Shown here: positions 30,269 to 39,087 of the stretch, piece by piece
How positions within the stretch are numbered: position 1 is the first letter of the stretch
Layout: the number at the start of each line of letters is the position of its first letter
Origin: SZUA-426 sp041666155
GTDB taxonomy: Bacteria; Spirochaetota; Spirochaetia; Treponematales; Breznakiellaceae
DNA: 43,280 nt
NCBI GenBank assembly: GCA_041666155.1
Contig: JBAYHM010000003.1
Span: 1 to 43,280 of the forward strand
Direction of reading: 5' to 3'
Position numbers and translations under genes: made by a program
The notes under the pieces: model-generated
Databases searched by the model: none
What the model was told of the DNA's origin: nothing
Seen by the model: the letters and a program-made list of their open reading frames with translations, nothing else

Positions 30269-32821
30269 CTAATCCAACAACGGGTTGAAGCCGTCTTTTC
30301 CCTTATCCGCCGAATTGCCCGACCCGGTACTCGGTTTCGGCGTTCCCGTCGAACTGTCAAGTTTCAGTTCCGGCATTTTTAGCGTATCGGTTACGCCTTT
30401 GCTATCGATCGCCAGTGAATCCTGCCACATGATATCCAGGGACCGCGTTTGTTTTTCTACGGCTCGATCGTGGATATCGCAATAGCCGGTGGGCTGGGTG
30501 CCTTCAAGAAAGGTCGCGGTCACTGATCCGTCCGAACAGTTGGGCGTAAGGAGCAGCCCCGATTTCGCGCACACCTGAACATCGATCAGGCCGGTGCTCG
30601 GGCGGGGGAATTCCTTGGGCGCCAAGCCCTGGTGGATTTCCCGCATGTAGTCTGCCCAAGTGGGACCGGCAATGACGGCACCCGTCTGCGTTACGCCCAG
30701 GGAGTTGCCCGGCCGGTCGAAGCCGAACCAGACGGCGGTGGCGTAATAGGGCGTATAGCCGACCGTCCACGCGTCTGCCCAGTTTTGCGTTGTGCCCGTT
30801 TTACCCGCCGCGGGTATCGCGTACTTTTTGCCGTCTTTATCTCTGAACGAGAATTTCGATCCGTAGCCGGAAGCCCAGGCGAGGGTGCCCGACTCCACCG
30901 TCTTTTGCAAAAGGCTTGTCATCACGTAGGCGTTCTGCCGACTGACTATCTGCATGTCGCCGCCCTTGCGTTTCTGCTGCAGCCGCAATTCTTTTTCAGG
31001 GTCGAGTATGACGCGGCCGTTTCGGTCTTCAACGGCGCGAATGGCGATTGGCGTGACTTCCTTACCCTGGTTCCCGAATATGGAGAAGGCGCGGGCAATC
31101 TGGAGAGGAGTGACGGAAATAACCCCGAGTCCGAGCGGATACACGCGGGGGAAGGTCTTTCTGATGGTTTCCCGATCGTCGATGCCCAGAAGCAAAGCGG
31201 CGCGGTCGATCGCCGCGTCGAAGCCGATGCCGTCCAGGACTTTGAGCGAGGGAACGTTCATCGAGTGCGCCAGCGCGTACCAGAGGAGGACGGGACCCTT
31301 CCATTCACCCTTGAAGTTGAGCGGAATGTACGGAGTTCCATTCTCGTTGTAGAAAACAACAGGCGAGTCGTAGATTAGGGAAGCGGGTGTGAATTTACGC
31401 GAATCGATTGCCGCCGAATAGTAGAGCGGTTTGAAAGCGCTGCCGGGCATGATGCGGCCCTGCGTGGCGCGGATGAGCTGGTTCGCCTGATCGTACTTTG
31501 AGCCGCCGACGAGGGCTTTGATATAGCCGGTCTCATTTTCAATCGTGACCATGGCGCCTTCGACCGTGTTCTTCTCCGCGACTTTCTTCAAGTTCGCGTA
31601 AGCACCGTTGGTTATGACTTTGAGGTCACGCACGTCGAAGAGCAGGGCGGCCGCGTCGATAATAGGATTCAAGCGTTTAACGAAACGCGATTGCGCGCGT
31701 TCTTTCGTCTGAGACTCCGAACCCTGGAGTTCGTCCAAGTCGAACACGAGAGATAGCGCATCGATGATGGGCACGTAGACTTTTTCCGCGGCATCCAGGC
31801 GCGCATCCTGCGTTTTCTTGTATTCTACATTTGCCTCTTCAAGACCTCTCGCCATGTACTTTTCCGCCGCCGCTTGGTAGGTAAGGTCCAGCGTTGTGTG
31901 GACGACGAAACCGTCCTTGTAGATATCCAGCGATCCATAAATCATGCCCTCAAGCTGGCGCCGGACGTATTCACTGAACCACGGCGCTTTATCGTTTCGG
32001 GCGAAATAGGCAGACGTCGATACGCGGCTGTAGTCGTAATTGTCCCAGTATTCACGGAAGGAGGTATCGGCTTCTTCTTTAGACGCGTATCCGAGGTCAA
32101 CCATTCGTTTCAGCGTTTCCTGCTGTCTGTCGCGCGCGACGTTCGGGTTGTCCAGCGGGTTGTAGCGGGCGGGACTTGAGAGCTGGATGACCAGGATGGC
32201 CGATTCGGCCATGGTTATTTCCTTGGCGCTGTGACCGAAATAGTATTTGCTCGCGGCTTCGACTCCGTAGGTGCCGGCGCCCATGTACATCTTGTTCAGG
32301 TACAGTTCGAGGATCTCATTCTTCGTGTAGCGCCGCTCCAATTGCAGCGCCCACCAGAGTTCCCGTATTTTTCGCCAGATTGAATACTCGGATCGATCCG
32401 CGTATAAGGTTCCGGCTACCTGTTGCGTGATGGTTGAACCACCGCCCATATTCCGGCGGACAAGCACGCCGAGGAACGCGCGCAAAATACCTACGGCGCT
32501 GAACCCGTGGTGCTTGTAGAAATCCTTATCTTCCCTGGCGATGACCGCGTGAATGAGGTGCCGCGGAAGTTCGTCAATGGAAACAAGTTCACGCTTTTCC
32601 TCCGCGGAAAATTCGGTAATGAGTTCGCCGTGTATGTCTAGGAGTTTGGTCGGTAACGCAGGGGCGAACTCGACGAAGTTCTCCTGGTTTTTGACATTGA
32701 CGGTCTCCGCGATGGAAAGCCCGGCTATAACACCGACCAAAACCGCCGCGATGAAAGTCGTTACCGCGACGATCCTGATGATCAGGGTCGTTTTTCGCGG
32801 ACGGATGGGTGTGGAGGCCAT
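30269..32821 (-). CDS. mrcA: Class A penicillin-binding protein (PBP1A)
   Basis: 850 residues. An N-terminal anchor helix (IRIVAVTTFIAAVLVGVIAGLSIA) precedes a GT51 transglycosylase domain with REDKDFYKHHGFS, GGGSTITQQ and KNEILELYLNKMYMG. The transpeptidase domain has PGSAFKP (SxxK Ser), SMNVPS-type SxN and AAGKTGTTQ (KTG). It polymerises and cross-links peptidoglycan from the inner membrane. The C-terminus has a Lys/Ser/Pro-rich tail with no recognised domain. The ATG at 32821 is chosen because a TTGACA-17-TAGGCT promoter ends 7 nt before it; an open frame upstream overlaps that promoter. The mRNA is probably leaderless. Confidence 0.94.
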   Translation of the reverse strand: MASTPIRPRKTTLIIRIVAVTTFIAAVLVGVIAGLSIAETVNVKNQENFVEFAPALPTKLLDIHGELITEFSAEEKRELVSIDELPRHLIHAVIAREDKDFYKHHGFSAVGILRAFLGVLVRRNMGGGSTITQQVAGTLYADRSEYSIWRKIRELWWALQLERRYTKNEILELYLNKMYMGAGTYGVEAASKYYFGHSAKEITMAESAILVIQLSSPARYNPLDNPNVARDRQQETLKRMVDLGYASKEEADTSFREYWDNYDYSRVSTSAYFARNDKAPWFSEYVRRQLEGMIYGSLDIYKDGFVVHTTLDLTYQAAAEKYMARGLEEANVEYKKTQDARLDAAEKVYVPIIDALSLVFDLDELQGSESQTKERAQSRFVKRLNPIIDAAALLFDVRDLKVITNGAYANLKKVAEKNTVEGAMVTIENETGYIKALVGGSKYDQANQLIRATQGRIMPGSAFKPLYYSAAIDSRKFTPASLIYDSPVVFYNENGTPYIPLNFKGEWKGPVLLWYALAHSMNVPSLKVLDGIGFDAAIDRAALLLGIDDRETIRKTFPRVYPLGLGVISVTPLQIARAFSIFGNQGKEVTPIAIRAVEDRNGRVILDPEKELRLQQKRKGGDMQIVSRQNAYVMTSLLQKTVESGTLAWASGYGSKFSFRDKDGKKYAIPAAGKTGTTQNWADAWTVGYTPYYATAVWFGFDRPGNSLGVTQTGAVIAGPTWADYMREIHQGLAPKEFPRPSTGLIDVQVCAKSGLLLTPNCSDGSVTATFLEGTQPTGYCDIHDRAVEKQTRSLDIMWQDSLAIDSKGVTDTLKMPELKLDSSTGTPKPSTGSGNSADKGKDGFNPLLD

Positions 32822-32828
32822 GGGAGAG

Positions 32829-32857
32829 AGCCTACGGATACAGGGTGATTTTGTCAA
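32829..32857 (-). promoter_or_regulatory. PBP1A promoter, leaderless geometry
   Basis: Reading minus: TTGACA (32857 to 32852), a 17-bp spacer, TAGGCT (32834 to 32829), then 7 nt to the ATG at 32821. The -35 is consensus; the -10 matches at three to four positions. No Shine-Dalgarno fits between. Confidence 0.55.
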
Positions 32858-32882
32858 TCGCCGGCGCGTTGGAAGGCAGGCA

Positions 32883-32910
32883 ATAAAAAAGGCCGGCTTG
32901 CGCCGGCCTT
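32883..32910 (-). terminator. Terminator of the ferredoxin-M23-PEGA operon
   Basis: Arms aaggccggc (32889-32897) and gccggcctt (32902-32910) pair around ttgc. Reading the minus strand, it is followed by a six-base T-run (from the caataaaaaa at 32881-32890). It ends the minus-strand operon 33028-35140. Confidence 0.85.
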
Positions 32911-33027
32911 GCCCCTTGAGGCTGTGTCGGATGTATAGCGCTTGGGAGGGGAACTATTAGTCCGACATATTTATTATCGGATGAGCCGGGGCTCCGACTT
33001 GATGGTTTTCGCGAATGAATCGTTGTT

Positions 33028-34008
33028 CTATTCGCTTTCGTCGATCGCGACGTCGATGGACAGGGCAATTTTATAAGTCCGCCCTTTTCGCACGCTGATC
33101 GGCTTGACGACCGCGTAGTCGCCGATGACGAAACGCACTTCATGTTCGCCCGGATCGACATTGAACGGCTTTCTAGGATCGGCGATAACGCTTCCGTTGA
33201 AGAACACTTTCGCGTTTTCGGGCGCTTCCACGGAAACGACCGGGGTAGGGTCCTGCAGTTCAATGACCAGCTCCATCGATTTAGCCCGCTCTACCAAAAA
33301 ACGGCGATTCTCGTTCCGATAAAAGTCGGAAACAATGGACAACACGTGCTCACCAGTGCCTAACAGCAATTCTTTGGTCGGATCGGAGACGACGGTATCA
33401 TCCATCAGTACTGTGAGAGGCTTGTCCTTCAGTTTTTCCGGATACTTGAGCACGATGCGGAGGGCTCCCTCTTCCGTGAGTATCGGCTTTGCGTGCAACT
33501 GAAAATGAAAGGTCTCAATTTCTTCGGGCAATCCCTTTATTACGGGCATAAGACGGAAAAGCGCGGGGAAGGAGGCAGGGGGGATCACTGAGGTCGGGAT
33601 GGATACGTACGGGGACGCTTTCAGCCCATGTTGCTTTTTTACCGGAAGTAGAAAGATTGCTTGCAGCTTGTTGGGCAGGATCGCAAATCCGATCCGTTCA
33701 AGGGTCAGATCGGCGACCCCCTCGGCGGGAATAGTCTTCACCGGCGCGTAAAAAGAAGCCGCAAGGCTGCCGCGATATTTCAGGAACGGCTGAGGCACGC
33801 GGATTTCAAGCTCGATTCCGCGCAAGAAACGTCGGTCTCCCTCAAGCGCGATCAGCGCCGAATCTATATATGAAAGGGAAAGTGTCGATCCTTCGGGCGC
33901 GTCTGATGAAACCGTCAATTTGCCGGCAACGATCGTGCGGAAAGTTTCACCGCCGGCAGCCGCGACGATTAATAGGGAAAAAATGACGGCCGAACCGTAA
34001 CGATTCAT
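33028..34008 (-). CDS. PEGA-domain exported protein
   Basis: 326 residues with a signal peptide (VIFSLLIVAAAGG). The N-terminal half is beta-rich and unrecognised. The C-terminus has the PEGA fold (VVSVEAPENAKVFFNGSVIADPRKPFNVDPGEHEVRFVIGDY ending RKGRTYKIALSIDV); PEGA domains are surface-associated beta repeats common in spirochaetes. The start overlaps the M23 stop (ATGA), so the two are translated together, suggesting a joint role at the cell wall or periplasm; this is inference. Confidence 0.8.
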   Translation of the reverse strand: MNRYGSAVIFSLLIVAAAGGETFRTIVAGKLTVSSDAPEGSTLSLSYIDSALIALEGDRRFLRGIELEIRVPQPFLKYRGSLAASFYAPVKTIPAEGVADLTLERIGFAILPNKLQAIFLLPVKKQHGLKASPYVSIPTSVIPPASFPALFRLMPVIKGLPEEIETFHFQLHAKPILTEEGALRIVLKYPEKLKDKPLTVLMDDTVVSDPTKELLLGTGEHVLSIVSDFYRNENRRFLVERAKSMELVIELQDPTPVVSVEAPENAKVFFNGSVIADPRKPFNVDPGEHEVRFVIGDYAVVKPISVRKGRTYKIALSIDVAIDESE

Positions 34009-34967
34009 CGCCCGATGCCTCTCGGAAGTAATGATGAGGGATCCCGCGCTTCGCCGTTCCTGCGCAACTCAAAATGGAGATGCGCTCCCGTCGACTGTCC
34101 GGTCGATCCGACACGTCCAATAATCGTACCGGATCGTACGCTTTTTCGCAAGTCCGTAAGCACGGAGCTGAGATGGCCGTACAGGCTTTTCCACGAAGCT
34201 TCATGTTCTATGACGACGTAACGTCCATATACAGGGTCATCTCCGATGTCGATGACGACCCCATCCCTTGTCGCGAATACTTCAGTCCCCTGCGGCGCCG
34301 CAAGGTCCACGCCGTCGTGTCGTTTCAGGTTGCCGGTGACCGGATTTATTCGCAGGCCGAAGACGCTTGTTACACGCGCGGAGGGAAGGGGAAAGCGGAA
34401 AGCGACATTGAGGAAGAAGGCGCGTTCGGTCGGAGTGAATTCCGCTCCCGGGAAGAAATGAAACTTGATCGGCTTTCCCTCGCGGCGGAGCGTAACGACA
34501 CCCGATGCCGCGTTTTCCGCGCGTGCGCCCGCTACAATTCGTTCCAGATCGGAAGCGGGTGTTTGGGGCACGAAGAGTCCCGGCGCGGCGGGAAGGAGAA
34601 TGATTCTGCCGGGAATCAGGTCGCCCCCGGCGGGAATACGGTTGGCGGTGACGATCGTTTCGTACGGGATGCCGCAACGCGCCGCGACCGCCAGCAAGGT
34701 ATCGCCTGTTTTCGGTGTATACGAATAGACGGTCAGCATCCTGATGGACGCGTCAACGTCAATCGCTTGTCCGGATTGCAGACGGCGCGCGGCTTCAACG
34801 TCTGCCGACAATTGCGCGAAAACCGTATCCGACGGCGATAAGTGCCGAATGATCGGTTCCTGCGCGTATAAAGGAAACACACGGAGAATAAAAAAAAGGC
34901 AAGCGATAACGCTTGCCCAACGGGTGTGGAAACCGGCGGGACGCGCAAAGGCGTCCCTTCCGTTCAT
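34005..34967 (-). CDS. LysM/M23-family peptidase
   Basis: 320 residues. A signal-type helix (WASVIACLFFILRVFPLYA) precedes a LysM-like domain (TVYSYTPKTGDTLLAVAARCGIPYETIVTANRI) that binds peptidoglycan. The M23 lasso domain carries zinc ligands in KRHDGVDLAAPQGTEV and AHLHFEL. It is an exported peptidase that would cut peptidoglycan cross-bridges or activate an amidase; which it does is unknown. The ATG at 34967 has GAGGG upstream within the ferredoxin gene end. It is ATGA-coupled to the PEGA gene. Confidence 0.88.
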   Translation of the reverse strand: MNGRDAFARPAGFHTRWASVIACLFFILRVFPLYAQEPIIRHLSPSDTVFAQLSADVEAARRLQSGQAIDVDASIRMLTVYSYTPKTGDTLLAVAARCGIPYETIVTANRIPAGGDLIPGRIILLPAAPGLFVPQTPASDLERIVAGARAENAASGVVTLRREGKPIKFHFFPGAEFTPTERAFFLNVAFRFPLPSARVTSVFGLRINPVTGNLKRHDGVDLAAPQGTEVFATRDGVVIDIGDDPVYGRYVVIEHEASWKSLYGHLSSVLTDLRKSVRSGTIIGRVGSTGQSTGAHLHFELRRNGEARDPSSLLPRGIGR

Positions 34968-34969
34968 TT

Positions 34970-35140
34970 TCAGCCCTCGATGATGGCTTCGGTCGGACAC
35001 ACGCCGACGCACGCGCCGCAGTCCTGACATTTCGCCGCATCGATGACACGTGCTCCGTTTTTCTCGGAGATCGCCTCAACCGGGCATTCGGGTTCGCAAG
35101 CGCCGCAATTGACGCAAGCGTCGGTAATCTTATAGGCCAT
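34970..35140 (-). CDS. 2[4Fe-4S] ferredoxin
   Basis: 56 residues with two classic clusters, CVNCGACEPECPVEA and CQDCGACVGVCPTEA, each CxxCxxCxxxCP. This is a clostridial-type ferredoxin that carries electrons in the cytosol. The ATG at 35140 has GAGG upstream. The M23 gene starts 2 nt after the stop, so the ferredoxin sits at the head of a cell-envelope operon, which is an odd pairing. Confidence 0.95.
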   Translation of the reverse strand: MAYKITDACVNCGACEPECPVEAISEKNGARVIDAAKCQDCGACVGVCPTEAIIEG

Positions 35141-35212
35141 GGGATACCTCGCAATCAATAATAGGATATAGGCACTTTAGCATATTGGAGTATTTTGGTG
35201 CAAGCGTCCGCG

Positions 35213-35241
35213 TTGCGGCTCCCGACCTCTTCGGATATACT
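35213..35241 (+). promoter_or_regulatory. Promoter for the AAA ATPase
   Basis: TTGCGG (35213-35218), 17-bp spacer and TATACT (35236-35241). The start is near 35248, so the open frame upstream of it is not translated and the GTG at 35261 is the likely start. Confidence 0.6.
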
Positions 35242-35260
35242 TACCGCATCGGGGGGCACT

Positions 35261-37012
35261 GTGGCTGAACAGCTTATCCTTAAAAACCTGCCGTTCATAA
35301 AGATCCTTCCAGCGTGGGCTCAGGAACTTTCCTATAAATACTGCTCAAAGACCGCAAATCTATACCTGCTTCACGGAAATATTCGGGACTTTCTACCGCA
35401 CAAAATGAATGAGGGCGAGTTTATCTTTGTCCGCATTCAGGAATATGTGTCGGAAGTGTTGTTCGGCAACCGAGACATCATCGTGTTCTATGATAGATCG
35501 AGCGGCGTTTCTTTCTGCACCGTGGAGATGGCAAACGATTACAAAAGAACCATGAAAGTTCGATTCCCCGACGTAGAAGAGGATGATCTGGTTTCCTCCG
35601 ACCCGGAGAAGAGTTTTTCCTATCTAGAAAAATACTTCCTCCTCAACATCCCCAAGAAACAGCGCATCGTGCTTATCTTGGACTATGCCGAGACCATCAT
35701 CCCCGCCAGCGATATCGCGCGGCTGTCGGAGGAGGATCGGTACTGCCTGGTCACGCTGAACCGTTGGTCCCACGACCCGATATTTACCCGCGGCGACGTA
35801 TCGGTGATCATCCTTACCGAAAACCTCGCGGATATTTCCCCGCGCATCGTGGGGTCGCCCTCCACGGTGAAAGTGTCCATTCCCATCCCCGATTTGGCTG
35901 TCCGTACCAGTTTTCTGCAATTCCTTGAGCGGAAGGACACCATCATCCTGGACAAGGGGCTGAGCGCCGACCGCGTCGCGGCAGTGACCAGCGGCCTCAA
36001 TCTCATGAACCTGAACCGGCTGGTTTCCGAAAGTTATCAAGAAGGCAAAGCGCTTTCCATGGAATATATCCGGCTGAAAAAGAAAGAGATCATTGAAAAC
36101 GAAGCAGCCGGGCTTCTCGAATTCATGGAAACCGAGCACGATCTTTCTTTCGTATCCGGGCATGATTTTGTTAAAAAGCGATTCAAAAACGCCGCGCGGG
36201 CGATCAAATCCGCCCGCTTGGACGTCCTTCCGATGGGCTATCTCATCGCCGGCCCTATCGGTACGGGAAAGAGTTTCATGGTGAGCGCCTTCGCGGGAGA
36301 AATCGGCATCCCCATGGTGAAGTTCCGCAACTTCCGCTCAAAATGGCAGGGCGTTACCGAATCGAATCTGGAAAAAGTTCTAAACATACTGAAAGCCATG
36401 TCACCCGTCGCGGTAATGATCGATGAGGCCGACGCGTTTTTGGGTGACCGCGATCAGGAGGGCGACTCCGGCACCTCCAACCGCGTGTTCGCGCAGATCG
36501 CGAGTTTTATGGGCAACACCGAGTACCGCGGCAAGATCATCTGGTTCCTCATCACCTGCCGGCCGGATCTCATCCCCATCGATCTCAAGCGGCAGGGCCG
36601 GGCGGAGGAGCATTTGGCTCTTTTCTATCCGGACAGTGACGTGGAAAAGGAAGCGCTTTACGAGACCTTGGTGCGCAAGCTTGACCTTTCCATCCGAAAA
36701 TTCTCCATAACCGACGTTCTCAGGCGGTTCAAGCACGAATTTTCCGGCGCCGACTTGGAAGCCGTGCTCATCCGCGCAAAATTCCGCGCCGCCATGGATG
36801 ACCGCAGCTTCGTTACGCGCGAGGACATGGAAGACGCGATGGGGGATTTCGTGCCGCCTGCGTATCCCTTCGAGATCGAACTGCAGAATTTGGTCGCGGT
36901 GCTCGAATGCACGTCAAAGGAAATGGTTCCCCGTCGGTTTCAAAACTTGGATCGGACCAAACTAGTCCGAGATATCATGGAGTTGAAGTCCCTGATCGGA
37001 GAGCGGGCTTAA
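35261..37012 (+). CDS. AAA-family ATPase, Ycf46-like
   Basis: 583 residues. The N-terminal ~290 residues (SKTANLYLLHGNIRDFLPH, IVLILDYAETIIP, VIILTENLADISP) form a degenerate AAA-like half. A typical AAA domain follows: Walker A AGPIGTGKSF (about 330), Walker B VAVMIDEADAFLGDRD, sensor WFLITCRPDLIP, Arg-rich RQGRAEEHL. The Ycf46 family has the same two-part layout; its members are poorly understood. The GTG at 35261 is preferred given the promoter position. It stands divergent from the ferredoxin operon. It probably remodels a protein or complex; the target is unknown. Confidence 0.8.
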   Translation: MAEQLILKNLPFIKILPAWAQELSYKYCSKTANLYLLHGNIRDFLPHKMNEGEFIFVRIQEYVSEVLFGNRDIIVFYDRSSGVSFCTVEMANDYKRTMKVRFPDVEEDDLVSSDPEKSFSYLEKYFLLNIPKKQRIVLILDYAETIIPASDIARLSEEDRYCLVTLNRWSHDPIFTRGDVSVIILTENLADISPRIVGSPSTVKVSIPIPDLAVRTSFLQFLERKDTIILDKGLSADRVAAVTSGLNLMNLNRLVSESYQEGKALSMEYIRLKKKEIIENEAAGLLEFMETEHDLSFVSGHDFVKKRFKNAARAIKSARLDVLPMGYLIAGPIGTGKSFMVSAFAGEIGIPMVKFRNFRSKWQGVTESNLEKVLNILKAMSPVAVMIDEADAFLGDRDQEGDSGTSNRVFAQIASFMGNTEYRGKIIWFLITCRPDLIPIDLKRQGRAEEHLALFYPDSDVEKEALYETLVRKLDLSIRKFSITDVLRRFKHEFSGADLEAVLIRAKFRAAMDDRSFVTREDMEDAMGDFVPPAYPFEIELQNLVAVLECTSKEMVPRRFQNLDRTKLVRDIMELKSLIGERA

Positions 37013-37084
37013 TCCTTTCTCCTTCTCCGCTGGCGATAGGACTGTCTTTCGTGTATGCTTCCCTACGTAAAGGAGTGTAATAAT

Positions 37085-37759
37085 ATGCCCAAAGAATGGA
37101 ACAAGGCCGCCGTGGCCAAAGCTATTGATCACACGCTGCTTAAACCAATCGCGACTGCCGAGCAGATCCGAGAATTATGCGCCGAAGCCCGCGCTAACCA
37201 TTTTGCTTCCGTCTGTATCAATCCCGTGTGGGTACCTGTCGCCGCTAAGGAACTTGCCGGATCGGACGTGCTGGTATGCACCGTCATCGGTTTTCCCCTT
37301 GGCGCCAATGCGACCGAAACGAAGGTCGAGGAGGCCAAGCTCGCGGTCAAGCACGGCGCGAATGAAGTGGATATGGTCATCAACGTCGGTGCTCTCAAGG
37401 CCGCTGATGTCCGAACCGTGGAAGAGGATATTCGCGCGGTAGTGAAAGCGGCGGCTCCGAAGGCCGCCGTGAAGGTGATCATTGAGACTTGTTTCCTTTC
37501 CGACGACGAAAAGCGCATCGCGTGCGAGCTTGCCGTCAAGGCCGGAGCTAATTTTGTTAAAACGTCCACTGGGTTCGGCACCGGAGGCGCAACCACCGAA
37601 GACGTCCGCCTTATGCGCAAAACCGTCGGAACCGCGTGCAAAGTGAAGGCTTCGGGCGGCATCCGCTCCTACCATGACGCGATTCTCATGCTCGACGCGG
37701 GAGCCGACCGGCTCGGAACATCATCCGGTGTCGCTATTATCGCCGAACTCCCGGACTGA
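37085..37759 (+). CDS. deoC: Deoxyribose-phosphate aldolase
   Basis: 224 residues, normal for DeoC. Signatures are IDHTLLKP near the N-terminus, NEVDMVINVGALKAAD, VKVIIETCFLSD, and the Schiff-base lysine in FVKTSTGFGTGGATTEDVRLM, with KASGGIRSYHDA near the end. It cleaves 2-deoxyribose-5-phosphate to glyceraldehyde-3-phosphate and acetaldehyde in nucleoside catabolism. AAGGAG lies upstream of the ATG. The nucleoside uptake genes follow directly, supporting a salvage role. Confidence 0.96.
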   Translation: MPKEWNKAAVAKAIDHTLLKPIATAEQIRELCAEARANHFASVCINPVWVPVAAKELAGSDVLVCTVIGFPLGANATETKVEEAKLAVKHGANEVDMVINVGALKAADVRTVEEDIRAVVKAAAPKAAVKVIIETCFLSDDEKRIACELAVKAGANFVKTSTGFGTGGATTEDVRLMRKTVGTACKVKASGGIRSYHDAILMLDAGADRLGTSSGVAIIAELPD

Positions 37760-37778
37760 TCTTTTTACCGGCCGCTCA

Positions 37779-37807
37779 TTGACCGAGTCGAATGACGGGC
37801 GTATAGT
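37779..37807 (+). promoter_or_regulatory. Promoter for the nucleoside-binding lipoprotein
   Basis: TTGACC (37779-37784), 17-bp spacer, TATAGT (37802-37807). AGGAGG lies near 37837 before the ATG at 37847. Confidence 0.7.
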
Positions 37808-37846
37808 TTTCGATATTGAATCAGAGCATTTTGAACAGGAGGAATC

Positions 37847-38965
37847 ATGAAGCGAAGTCTCGTTCTTATTTCCGTGTCCGCCGCGGTCGTCGCGCTTGCG
37901 TTGACGGCGTGCGCGCCCAAAAAGGCCGAAGCCCCAAAACCCGCCGCTCCGGCCGCTCCCGCAGCCTTCCGCGTCGGCTTGGTGACCGATATCGGCGGAA
38001 TCGACGACAAGTCCTTTAACCAGGGTACCTGGGAAGGCGTCGTACGTTTCGCCACCGAAAACAATCTTGTCAAAGATCAGGATTTCAAGTATCTGCAATC
38101 CGCCGCGGAGGCCGATTACGTTCCCAACCTCACCACCTTTGCCGGTGAGAAAATGGGCCTCATCGTGGCGCCCGGCTTCCTGTTTAACAAAGCGATGTAC
38201 CAGGTGGCGACCAAGTATCCCGAGCAGAAATTCCTGATCATCGACTCCGTCGTGCAGACTCCCCCGGACAAAGATAAAGACGGAAAAGACGTTGCCGGCA
38301 CCGGCGGAAAGAACGTTCCGAACGTCGCCAACGCGGTATTCGCCGAACACGAAGGATCCTACCTCGTCGGCGTCGCGGCGGGCATGAAAGCCAAAGCCGC
38401 CGGCAAGAAGACCCTCGGTTTCCTCGGCGGAATGAAGTTCCCGCTGATCGAAAAGTTTGAGGCCGGTTTCAAGCAGGGCGTCAAGGCCGTGTATCCCGAA
38501 GCCAAGATCCTCGTGGATTACGCCGGCGATTTCGGCGCTCCGGACAAGGGCCAGGCTATCGCTCAGAAGCAATTCAACGCGGGCGCGTTCATCATTTTCC
38601 ACGCCGCGGGCGGTACGGGCAACGGCATGATTAAAGAAGCCAAGGAGCGCGCCGCGAAGGGCGATATCCGTTGGGCTATAGGCGTCGATAAAGATCAGTA
38701 CGCCGACGGCATGTACGGCGACAAGTCCGCCGTGCTCACCTCCATGATGAAACGAGTCGACGTCGCCGCCTACGAAGTCGCCAAGCTCGCCAAGGGCGGC
38801 CAGTTCCCCGGCGGCCAGGTGCTTGTGTTCTCCATCAAGAACAAAGGCGTCGGCGTTCCCGAGAAGAATCCGAACCTTTCCGACGACATCGTCGCGAAGG
38901 TGAAAGATTACGAAGCCAAGATCGCCTCCGGCGAGATCAAGGTTTCCGAGTCCCCCGCCAAGTAA
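37847..38965 (+). CDS. BMP-family nucleoside-binding lipoprotein (PnrA/TmpC type)
   Basis: 372 residues with a lipoprotein signal (VALALTAC, lipidated Cys near 22) and an Ala/Pro/Lys-rich linker. The BMP fold follows: RVGLVTDIGGIDDKSFNQGTWEGV, where Asp and Phe contact the purine in PnrA. It continues with EADYVPNLTTFAGEKMGLIVAPGFLF, FLGGMKFPLIEKFEAGFKQGVKAV, and AAGGTGNGMIKEAKERA. It binds nucleosides outside the inner membrane and feeds the ABC transporter downstream. An Asp/Lys-rich loop (DKDKDGKDVAGTGGKN) is inserted in the middle. Two terminators follow, so the lipoprotein is made in excess over the transporter. Confidence 0.93.
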   Translation: MKRSLVLISVSAAVVALALTACAPKKAEAPKPAAPAAPAAFRVGLVTDIGGIDDKSFNQGTWEGVVRFATENNLVKDQDFKYLQSAAEADYVPNLTTFAGEKMGLIVAPGFLFNKAMYQVATKYPEQKFLIIDSVVQTPPDKDKDGKDVAGTGGKNVPNVANAVFAEHEGSYLVGVAAGMKAKAAGKKTLGFLGGMKFPLIEKFEAGFKQGVKAVYPEAKILVDYAGDFGAPDKGQAIAQKQFNAGAFIIFHAAGGTGNGMIKEAKERAAKGDIRWAIGVDKDQYADGMYGDKSAVLTSMMKRVDVAAYEVAKLAKGGQFPGGQVLVFSIKNKGVGVPEKNPNLSDDIVAKVKDYEAKIASGEIKVSESPAK

Positions 38966-38972
38966 TTATCAT

Positions 38973-39043
38973 CGCGCGCCGTAGTACGGCGCGCGCCTTT
39001 TCATCAGCGCTCCGGAAGCCGCGTTCTTCCGGGGTGTTTTTTT
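38973..39043 (+). terminator. Tandem terminators after the lipoprotein gene
   Basis: First hairpin: cgcgcgccg (38973-38981) with cggcgcgcg (38987-38995), then ccttttc. Second: ccggaag (39012-39018) with cttccgg (39026-39032), followed by ggtgttttttta. The second has a strong T-run. Together they separate the lipoprotein from the ATPase gene. Confidence 0.85.
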
Positions 39044-39072
39044 ATGTCCGCATGGCATCGGCGAAAGGAGCA

Positions 39073-39081
39073 TGTTATACT
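39073..39081 (+). promoter_or_regulatory. Extended -10 promoter, leaderless geometry
   Basis: TGtTATACT (39073-39081) is an extended -10. It ends 6 nt before the ATG at 39088. The -35 region is weak, as is common for extended -10 promoters. An AAGGAG at 39064-39069 is too far upstream to serve as a ribosome site. Confidence 0.55.
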
Positions 39082-39087
39082 TGCCCC

